This document shows, in pieces, positions 1 through 8,100 of a DNA stretch of 40,143 nt. The translations under genes were made by a program, and so were the position numbers. The stretch comes from Aquimarina algiphila (GTDB lineage Bacteria; Bacteroidota; Bacteroidia; Flavobacteriales; Flavobacteriaceae). The notes under the pieces are model-generated. The model made no database searches. It was not told the DNA's origin and was given only the letters and a program-made list of their open reading frames with translations. The stretch's first letter is position 1. Every line of letters starts with the position of its first letter. Where the stretch lies: positions 1,090 through 41,232 of the forward strand of contig NZ_VLNR01000062.1 of the NCBI RefSeq assembly GCF_007489275.1. Direction: 5' to 3'.

Positions 1-1745
1 GTAGAAGCTACATTTACCGATAAAGATGAAGTACATCCATTATTAGGGTTTGTTACTGTTAAGGAGTAATTTCCTGTTTGGCTTACAGTAGGGTTTTGTA
101 ATGATGAGCTGAAGTTATTAGGTCCAGTCCAGAGATAAGTAACATTTGGAGTTGTAGAATTACCTCTTAATGTTGCAGACCCAGATGAACAACTTAGTGT
201 ACCATCAACAGAAGCGGATACATTAGGTACCGTAATATCCTGTGTTACAGTAACCATTGCGTTAGCTGTATTACCACAACCATTATTTGGAGTTACTTCT
301 AGTGTATAATCTCCAGGTTCGCTTACATTTATATTTTTTGTATTTGCCGTAAAACCATTTGGTCCTGTCCAGGTATAATTAACATGATTATCAGAAGATC
401 CACCAGTTATGATTACCGAATTATTAATACAAGAAAGTTCTCCGTCTACAAAAGCGGTTGCATCAACAGTGCTTATGCCAACTACTTTTACATTGTCAAA
501 ATAATAGAACTCACTAGAATGAGTGGTTCTTGATTTGACTATAATTTGTAAACTACTTCCATTAAGAGAACCTATAGAAACCTCCTTGCCAGAAGTACTA
601 TTACCATTTATAGATCCTGAATTTTTACTAAATCGAATCTTTTGACCATCATCTAACTTATAATATATATCTATAAAATCAAGACCATCTCCATTGGTTT
701 CCATATCACCTGTACTATATAAATTAAGGGATATTTTTACATTGGTTTTATCAGAAATATCGATTGATTCAGAGGTCCATATTCCTTTATTGTCTTTTCC
801 TGTATTATTAACTTTAAATCGATTATCCTTTACATGAAAACCTCCTGAGCTTGTATTTTGAGTAGTCCAGGCAGTGGATCCAGAATCTGATGTTGTGCCA
901 GTACTTAGGTTAAATTCTTCTAGCCAAATTATTTCTGAAATACCTTTATTCTCTGTTATTAAAATAGAAGCTGAAGTTGATCCTGAAGAGTCTGTTACTT
1001 TAACAGTATAAGTGCCAGGAATAGAGATTACCGGATTTTGTAATGATGAACTAAAGTTATTAGGACCGGTCCAAGAATATGTAGGATTACTAACATTAGA
1101 ATTAGCAGATAAAGTAAGTGAAGGATTTGTACAAGTCAGAATACCTCCATTAGTAGCCGTAGCCGATACTGAAATTGATGAATTACAAGGTCCATCTTCT
1201 TTAAAAACTGCATATTTTTCAATATGATACTTTGAAGTCTGAGAACCTCCATTATCATAATTGTATAATTTGACAATAATTTGAACGGTGGAGCCATTTA
1301 AAAAAGGGGAAATAAAATCGATTGTTCCAAAATTACCAGTGCGTTGAGCAAATAATACTTCGGGACCACCATCTATTTTATAGTACATCCTTGCATATTC
1401 ACTACTATTCATATCTCCTTCAGAATGAATTTTAACAGATACCTGAAAATCAGAGTAGCCTTCAGCTGAAAAAACCTCTGAATACCAAACCCCTTCTCCA
1501 CCTAGGTGTTCGGCATGTATTCGATTGGACTTTACTGCAAAAAACAATGGATTATTAAGATCACTGGCATCAAGATACCATCCTGTAGCATTTGAATCAG
1601 ATGTTGTTCCACTACTAAGTCCATGAAAATCTCCATTAAGTATTGGACAATCGGGACTTGCCCTCATTTGAATTGTTAATAGTAGTAAACCTATTGATAA
1701 AATATAGGATTTTAATAAAAAAAGAGTTGTGTAAATTGTTTTCAT
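1..1745 (-). CDS. Secreted Ig-like/PKD-like repeat surface protein (partial, C-terminus off window)
   Basis: An open frame of 581 codons runs from ATG at 1745-1743 to the left edge without a stop. The N-terminus (MKTIYTTLFLLKSY, then a Leu/Ile stretch) is a signal peptide, with cleavage likely near MRASPDC. Two copies of a module of about 130 residues follow, each opening with a G-T-T-S-D-S motif and containing a W-Y/T-S-E 'jelly-roll-like' stretch. Each is followed by Ig-like domains with the repeated signature Y-x-W-T-G-P-N-x-F and a P-G-x-Y-T/S-L/V-x-V-T ending. This architecture is typical of secreted or adhesin-like proteins of Bacteroidetes exported by type IX secretion. The sorting domain expected at the C-terminus is outside the window. 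It lies 148 bp downstream of the OmpA gene and may be a separate transcription unit. Function is not assignable beyond a surface or secreted repeat protein. Confidence 0.8.
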   Translation of the reverse strand, partial: MKTIYTTLFLLKSYILSIGLLLLTIQMRASPDCPILNGDFHGLSSGTTSDSNATGWYLDASDLNNPLFFAVKSNRIHAEHLGGEGVWYSEVFSAEGYSDFQVSVKIHSEGDMNSSEYARMYYKIDGGPEVLFAQRTGNFGTIDFISPFLNGSTVQIIVKLYNYDNGGSQTSKYHIEKYAVFKEDGPCNSSISVSATATNGGILTCTNPSLTLSANSNVSNPTYSWTGPNNFSSSLQNPVISIPGTYTVKVTDSSGSTSASILITENKGISEIIWLEEFNLSTGTTSDSGSTAWTTQNTSSGGFHVKDNRFKVNNTGKDNKGIWTSESIDISDKTNVKISLNLYSTGDMETNGDGLDFIDIYYKLDDGQKIRFSKNSGSINGNSTSGKEVSIGSLNGSSLQIIVKSRTTHSSEFYYFDNVKVVGISTVDATAFVDGELSCINNSVIITGGSSDNHVNYTWTGPNGFTANTKNINVSEPGDYTLEVTPNNGCGNTANAMVTVTQDITVPNVSASVDGTLSCSSGSATLRGNSTTPNVTYLWTGPNNFSSSLQNPTVSQTGNYSLTVTNPNNGCTSSLSVNVAS

Positions 1746-1780
1746 ATTTTTTTGATTGGGGATTTAACGAATAGTATAAT

Positions 1781-1799
1781 TAGATGTTGATATCATCTA
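1781..1799 (-). other. Short hairpin in the leader of the partial surface-protein gene
   Basis: TAGATG (1781-1786) and CATCTA (1794-1799) form a 6-bp stem around a 7-base loop, 36 bases upstream of the ATG at 1745. It could be a 5' UTR structure or an operator. No role can be assigned. Confidence 0.3.
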
Positions 1800-1838
1800 A
1801 AAAATTGAAAGACATTTGATATTTTTAGATTAAAATGA

Positions 1839-1862
1839 AATCAATTAAATATTTAATTGATT
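1839..1862. terminator. 24-bp perfect A/T palindrome between two surface-protein genes
   Basis: The half-site AATCAATTAAAT (1839-1850) is followed directly by its exact reverse complement ATTTAATTGATT (1851-1862). It begins 31 bases after the stop of the OmpA-family gene on the minus strand and precedes the next minus-strand gene. The lack of a loop and the weak T-tract make it a poor intrinsic terminator. It could equally be a dimer-binding operator for the gene starting at 1745. Confidence 0.35.
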
Positions 1863-1893
1863 CTGACTCATATATAGTTAGTTTCATTATATA

Positions 1894-4152
1894 TTATTTG
1901 ACGATAATGAATTCACTTCGCCTATTTTTTTGATGTTGATCTTCTGTACAAGGAACCCCATCTCCACAATCATTAAAAAGCCTTCTTTCTCCATAAGCTC
2001 TTCCTCGAATACGACGCCAATTAATGCGTCCCTTTTCTGTAATGTATTTTAGAGTAGCTCTCATTCTTCGTACACTTAAGAGTTTGTTGTACCAATAACT
2101 GGATCTACTATCAGCATGTCCATGAATTTCCATTTTCATAGTAGGATAGATATTCATTAACTCTATTACTTTTAATAAGCCTGTTTCTCCTTCTGGTCTT
2201 ATTTCTTCTGAGTTGAGATTAAAATGGATTGGAGTTGGAACGACCATCATCAGTCTTAGTTTTTCTTCCTTTTTCACATCATTTTTTGGTACTCCTTTAG
2301 CACTTAATCGATACTCAGGAATTCCATTGTCAATAAAATATTGTTTGATCACATCTGCGCGATTTTGTGGGATCTCCATACTGTCAATATCATCATCTAA
2401 ATATGATTTAATATCGGTATGAACTCTAGGATAGCGTTTCATAAGAGCTATTAATTCATCTAATTTATTTTTTGATTTAGGTACAATATTTATAGAAGTA
2501 TTATCAAAATGTATGGGGTCTGCGATCAATTCAAAATTGAATGCATTTTCATATCCAATAGAGTTATCATTTATTCTTTCAAGTTCTAAAGAGTTATCAT
2601 ATATTTTTTCTAGCGTAATTGGTTTTTCATACACTTCGGCAAACTCTTCTTTTTCTATGATATGTTCATAAGGCTTATACCCATTTTTGGTTACCTTAAT
2701 TGAATATGCACTTTTTAATTCTTCGTTAGAAGAAAAATAGTAATTCCCATTCTCTAATGAAGTTTCTTCTTGAATGATATTATTTTCCTTATCATAAATC
2801 GTTATTGTTGCATCATTAATGGCTTCATAAGTACTATTGTCTGTAATAGCACCTAATATAGTCGTCAGGAAAAAACTTTTTAAGGGTATTATTTGATGAA
2901 AACTATAAATATCATCACCTCCTTTTCCTTCATCTCTATTGGATGAGAAGTATCCTTTTTCTGTTTCAGTATTAATGATGAAAGCAAAATCGTCTTTAGG
3001 AGTATTTATTGGACTACCTACATTTATTATTTCTAATGTTGAAGTAGTTGTTTTTGTTACAAAAATGTCTAAACCTCCTAATCCTGGATGACCATCAGAA
3101 GCAAAATATAATTCGTCATACGTTGTAAAAGGAAAAGTTTCTTTTCCTTCAGTATTAATTTCGTTACCTAAATTGATAGGTGTACCAAAACTTCCGTCAT
3201 CATAAATGGTAACAGAATAGAGATCAGACATACCAAACCCTCCGGGCATATCAGAAGAAAAATATAAAGTTTTTCCGTCTGGACTTATTGATGGGTGGGA
3301 GGTAGAATAGGTATTGTCATTAAAAGGTAAATCTTCGGGGAGGGTCCAATTTCCTTCAGGATCTTTGGTAGATCGATATATTTTTAATCCAATGACCTCC
3401 CTTTTATCATTGCTATCATAGTTTCGAGTGAAGTATATAGTATTCCCATCATTCGTAAATACTGGTGTAGATTCATGAAATTTGGTACTTAATTCTTTTG
3501 AGAATTTTTGTGGATCAGATAAGGTATTTGCCTCAGAATCGTATTTTGCCTGGTATAATTCCAGGAATGATTCTTCAGTCCATTTATGTATTCTCTTATT
3601 AAAAAGTAAGGTATCTCTTGATGAACTAAATACAATATAATCCTTATAGAATGCTGCTCCAAAATCAGTAAAGTTAGAATTGATAGTTGCATTTTCTATA
3701 TCATACCTTCCGGATTGATATGTTATTCGTTTAAGATAATCTCTTTTTTTATTAAATAGATTAGCACGTTGATCATCATTTTTTACCATGAGGAGGCGAT
3801 CCATATAAATGTCAGATGCACTATAGTTTTTTAAGGATTTTAGACATTGGGCATACCTGAATAGGTATTCTGGTTCTATTTGGTCAGGATAAGATTCTAT
3901 AAATTCTTTATACCATTGTTCTGCGTTTTCTGGTTGTCCATTAAGATAATAACTATCTCCCAGGTTTTTTAAAGTTTCAGCGTTTCGATATTTTCGTTCT
4001 ATTACTTTTAGGTATGCTTCCTGAGCGCTAACGTATTTATGTTGATCAAACATTTTGTTAGCAATATTTAATATTCTTTGTTGCGCTAGACCAGACCATC
4101 CCGAAAGAGATGTAATAAAAATAATAAGAGATGTGTATACTATTTTTTTCAT
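1894..4152 (-). CDS. OmpA-family protein with TPR, PD40 beta-propeller and two OmpA-like domains
   Basis: This 752-residue protein starts with a signal peptide ending near GLAQQ. The TPR-like region (about 25-130) has the E-A-Y-L-K-V and N-L-G-D-S-Y-Y patterns. A PD40 (WD40-like) propeller (about 190-420) shows S-P-D-G-K-T-L-Y-F-S-S-D and related blades. A carboxypeptidase-regulatory-like domain (about 432-515) follows. The last 110 residues are a canonical OmpA C-terminal domain with H-G-H-A-D-S-R and a V-R-R-M-R helix. The preceding 110 residues look like a second, weaker OmpA-like domain (D-P-I-H-F-D-N-T, Q-N-R-A-D-V). The family anchors to peptidoglycan and usually sits directly downstream of PorP/SprF genes, as here (16-bp gap). 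The inferred role is periplasmic anchoring of a surface adhesin system linked to type IX secretion. Confidence 0.9.
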   Translation of the reverse strand: MKKIVYTSLIIFITSLSGWSGLAQQRILNIANKMFDQHKYVSAQEAYLKVIERKYRNAETLKNLGDSYYLNGQPENAEQWYKEFIESYPDQIEPEYLFRYAQCLKSLKNYSASDIYMDRLLMVKNDDQRANLFNKKRDYLKRITYQSGRYDIENATINSNFTDFGAAFYKDYIVFSSSRDTLLFNKRIHKWTEESFLELYQAKYDSEANTLSDPQKFSKELSTKFHESTPVFTNDGNTIYFTRNYDSNDKREVIGLKIYRSTKDPEGNWTLPEDLPFNDNTYSTSHPSISPDGKTLYFSSDMPGGFGMSDLYSVTIYDDGSFGTPINLGNEINTEGKETFPFTTYDELYFASDGHPGLGGLDIFVTKTTTSTLEIINVGSPINTPKDDFAFIINTETEKGYFSSNRDEGKGGDDIYSFHQIIPLKSFFLTTILGAITDNSTYEAINDATITIYDKENNIIQEETSLENGNYYFSSNEELKSAYSIKVTKNGYKPYEHIIEKEEFAEVYEKPITLEKIYDNSLELERINDNSIGYENAFNFELIADPIHFDNTSINIVPKSKNKLDELIALMKRYPRVHTDIKSYLDDDIDSMEIPQNRADVIKQYFIDNGIPEYRLSAKGVPKNDVKKEEKLRLMMVVPTPIHFNLNSEEIRPEGETGLLKVIELMNIYPTMKMEIHGHADSRSSYWYNKLLSVRRMRATLKYITEKGRINWRRIRGRAYGERRLFNDCGDGVPCTEDQHQKNRRSEFIIVK

Positions 4153-4168
4153 CTATTCATTGAATTAG

Positions 4169-5128
4169 TTAAAAGAATCTCGGAGTTAAAAATTCATGAT
4201 GAATATTTTTTAACTCAAATCGCAGTATTGCTTCATACGTTCCATTGTTGAAACGTGTTTGCCCTAGGTCAGTAACTTCGCGATCATATGCAAATCCAAT
4301 CATTACCCGTTCTGAAATTTGAAAACCTGCAACAGCACTAAATGCTTTACTCCATCGATAAGAGGTTCCTACAGTAAACTTTTCATTAAACATAACATTA
4401 ACAGATAGGTCAAGTTGTATAGGGCTTCCTACAGTATATTTTGTTAGCAGTGCAGGTTTAAACTTTATGAATGGTATTAATTCAAAAACATGACCAGTTA
4501 TTAGATAGTAATTGATACGTTCTCTTGCAAAAACGCTTGCTTGTGTATTAATACTTGATAATGTTTTTTTGTTAAAATGTTTGGTTTCTAGTAGGTTAGG
4601 TACGCTAATTCCTGCATAGAATCGATTTGTGCGATAATATAAACCTAATCCTACATTAGGGCTGAATTTATTATCGATATCATTTTCGAGTAAAGGATCG
4701 TCAGTATTAAATCTCCTTAGTGTGGATAGATCTACATTTAATAAGGTACCTCCTGCATTTAATCCAAAACTTAATTTTCCGATATCAGATACAGAAATAG
4801 TATACGAAGCACTGGCATTAAAATTAGTTTCATTAGCCGCTCCAATAGCGTCATTTATTATAGATAATCCTATACCTAATTTTTTTCTTTCGTTTATTGG
4901 GCTATTAATTGTAAGTGTTTGGGTGTTAGGAGCGCCATCAAGTCCCAGCCATTGACTACGGTATAATCCCATAACACTTAATACTCCTCTGCTTCCTGCA
5001 TAAGCAGGATTGAAGCTAACAGTGTTATACATGTATTGTGTATACTGGCTATCCTGTTGTCCATAATTTGAAAAAGGAATAAAACAAGTGATTATAAATG
5101 TAAAGAGTAATAATTTTTTCATAGGCAA
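4169..5128 (-). CDS. PorP/SprF family type IX secretion outer-membrane protein
   Basis: This 319-residue protein has a signal peptide ending at NYGQQ. The family signature Y-T-Q-Y-M-Y-N-T, F-N-P-A-Y-A-G-S-R-G and R-S-Q-W-L-G-L-D-G-A-P is in the first 75 residues, followed by an alternating beta-barrel pattern and an aromatic C-terminus (TPRFF). Length matches PorP/SprF proteins, which are outer-membrane barrels needed for secretion or surface attachment of SprB-like proteins that carry type B C-terminal domains. The gene sits 53 bp after the giant adhesin gene and 16 bp before the OmpA gene, so the three form an adhesin-SprF-OmpA operon. The start at 5128 gives a good signal peptide. Assignment as the partner of the upstream adhesin is inference from context. 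Confidence 0.92.
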   Translation of the reverse strand: MPMKKLLLFTFIITCFIPFSNYGQQDSQYTQYMYNTVSFNPAYAGSRGVLSVMGLYRSQWLGLDGAPNTQTLTINSPINERKKLGIGLSIINDAIGAANETNFNASASYTISVSDIGKLSFGLNAGGTLLNVDLSTLRRFNTDDPLLENDIDNKFSPNVGLGLYYRTNRFYAGISVPNLLETKHFNKKTLSSINTQASVFARERINYYLITGHVFELIPFIKFKPALLTKYTVGSPIQLDLSVNVMFNEKFTVGTSYRWSKAFSAVAGFQISERVMIGFAYDREVTDLGQTRFNNGTYEAILRFELKNIHHEFLTPRFF

Positions 5129-5181
5129 GTCATTGTGTGGCCGAGGTTAAGGGAAAATAAAATACAAGTCCCTTTTATTTT

Positions 5182-8100
5182 TTAGTTGATATGTAGATAT
5201 CCTGATTTAAAGGTTGCTGTTCCAATTGAGTTTTGGTATTGTAAGGTGAAAAAATAGGCTCCTGTTGGTAAGACTTTCTTTTTGCCTTTGGCAATTCCTT
5301 TAAATAAGGGAGTACCTTTTTGTTCGTAGCCCTCTGCTTCAAATACTTTAGCCCCCCAACGATTATAGATAATAATATTGTTATTTGGGTATTTTACTAA
5401 TCCAGAAATTCTTAATTCATCATTCAGTCCATCTCCATTTGGAGTAATGACTTCATAGATTGTCAATTCATCCTCATTTTGCAATTCGGTAATTGTAGGG
5501 TCTTCACCATCACCATCATCATCATCATCACTATTGGTGTCATCGTTTGGGTCATCAGAAAAGTCAATAATTTCTACATTCATAGGGTCTATACCCGTAA
5601 CAAAAGCTTGATTTGTTACACTGCTTGTTAGAATGTCATTTTCGGTTAAATCATATATAGCTGTAAATGTAGAGTCATCTATTTCGCCTGGAGCAAGATC
5701 AATTGATTCCCCACTAAGCACAATACCAGGTAGAGGATCCGTGATCATAATGTTTGTAATTATTTCACTACCGTTATTTTCAATAACGAATGTATAAACT
5801 ATTTGATCTCCTGTATTGAGTACACCGTCATTATTAGTATCTTCATATACACCGGTTTTGGATAGCGCTAAATTGGGGTTTGGGGGTACATCATCATCGG
5901 TTATAATTGCTGTAGCAGAATTGTTTATTGTGTTTATATTTCCGATACTTGGAAGCGATATTGTCGCGATGATAGTTTCCTGTGGTTCTATTTCGACATC
6001 ATTAACTACAGGAATGGTTATTATGGTATCTGTATCTCCGTTTACAATCGAGAATGTAATTACATCGGTATAATCAATCCCGTTAGTTGCAGTTCCTGTT
6101 AATACTATTGTTCCTGTAATAGCTGTTCCCGTAGCATTTGTAACTCCATTATCTAAGCTTACAGTAAAAGCTGCATTTGAAGTTCCTTCGATAGCATTTA
6201 CAGGCGATCCAATAGAAATAGTGAGAGCAGCGTTATCATCATCAGTTATGGTTGCTGAGGAAGAGTTATTTACTGTATTTATGTTTCCAATACTTGGAGA
6301 CGATATCGTAGCAATAATGGTTTCTTGTGGTTCTGCTTCTGTATCATTGGTTACAGGAATAGTTACAATAACATTAGTATCTCCATCGGCAATAGAAAAT
6401 GAAGCAATATTGGTATAATCTATTCCATTGGTTGCGGTTCCCGTTAATAGTAACGTTCCGGTGATAGGTGCTCCCGTAGTATTCGTAACCCCGCCATCTA
6501 GACTTACCGTAAAAGTTGCATCTGACGTTCCTTCAACAGCATTTGTAGGTGCTCCTATAGAAATAGTGAGTGCGGCACTATCATCATCGGTTATAGTTGC
6601 AGTATCAGAAGTATTAGAGGGATTTATATTTCCAATGCTTGGAGTTGATATTGTGGCAATGATGGTTTCCGGTAATTCTACATTACTGTCATCGATTACA
6701 GGGATGGTTATGATAACACTATTATTTCCAGCAGCAATTGAGAATGTAGTTACATTGGTATAATCGATTCCATTGGTAGCTGTTCCCGTTAATGCCATTG
6801 TTCCGGTAATAGCAGAACCAGAGGTGTTGTTTATTCCTCCATCAATGCTTACAGTAAATGTAGCATCTGTGCTTCCTTCAACAGCATCTGCTGTTTTGGT
6901 AATAGAATAGGTGAGCGCTGTAACATCATCATCTGTTATAGTAGCAATATCTGTATTATTTGTAGTGTTTATATTTCCAATATTTGGCGCTGATATGGTA
7001 GCAATGATGGTTTCTAGTGATTCTATGTCGGTATCATTGGTTACAGGAATAGTTACTATAACATTAGTATCTCCTTCTCGAATAGAAAATGTTGCTACAT
7101 TGGTATAGTCTGTTCCATTCGTTGCAGTTCCTGTAAGCGTTAATGTTCCGGTAATAACCGCTCCTGTAGTGTTTGTTATTCCTCCGTCAATACTTACTGT
7201 AAATGTTGCATCAGAAGTTCCTTCAATCGCATCAGTTGTTTTGATAATAGAATAGGTGAGTGCTGCCCCATCATCATCTGTTATAGTTGCCGTATCAGCA
7301 TTATTTGTCGTATTTATGCTCCCAATACTTGGAGTTGATATGGTAGCAATAATAGTTTCTTGTGGTTCTACCTCGGTATCATTAGTTACAGGAATAGTCA
7401 CTAAAACATTATCATCTCCTTCTGAAATAGAAAATGTTGTTACATTGGTATAATCTATCCCGTTGGTTGCAGTTCCGGTAAGCGTTAATACTCCGGTAAT
7501 GGCTGCTCCAGTAGTGTTTACTATCCCTCCATCAATGCTTACAGTAAACATGGCATCAGAAGTTCCTTCAATCGCATCGGTTGTTTTGGTAATAGAATAG
7601 GAAAGTGCTGCCCCATCATCATCTGTTATAGTGGCGGTATCAGCATTATTTGTAATATTTATACTCCCAATACTTGGTACTGATATGGTAGCAATAATAG
7701 TTTCTAGTGGTTCTACTTCTGTATCATTGGTTACTGGAATAGTCACTACAGTATTGGTATCTCCATCAGCAATTGAGAACGTTGTTACATCAGTATAATC
7801 TGTTCCATTAGTTGCAGTCCCAGTAAGTGTAAGTGTTCCTGTAATAGCTGATCCAGTCTTATTTGTTACTCCACCATCTAAGCTGATTGTGAAAGCCGCA
7901 TTAGAAGTTCCTTCAACAGCATTTACTGCAGAACCAATAGAAATAGCAAGTGCTGTACTATCATCATCTGTTATGGTTGCGGTATCAGAGTTATTGGTGG
8001 TATTTATGCTACCAGTACTTGGTGCCGATATGGTAGCAATGATAGTTTCTTGAAGTTCTACTTCGGTGTCATCAATGACCGGAATAGTTACAACTACATT

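Noticed and set aside
5515..5540. Run of ATC triplets resembling a microsatellite
   Set aside because: It encodes the Asp-rich linker of the adhesin on the minus strand. Length variation is possible, but nothing beyond the coding function is shown.
6221..7453. Several 65-111-residue plus-strand frames repeated every 345 bp inside the adhesin gene
   Set aside because: They are antisense shadows of the Calx-beta repeats. Their regular spacing simply reflects the coding repeats on the minus strand.
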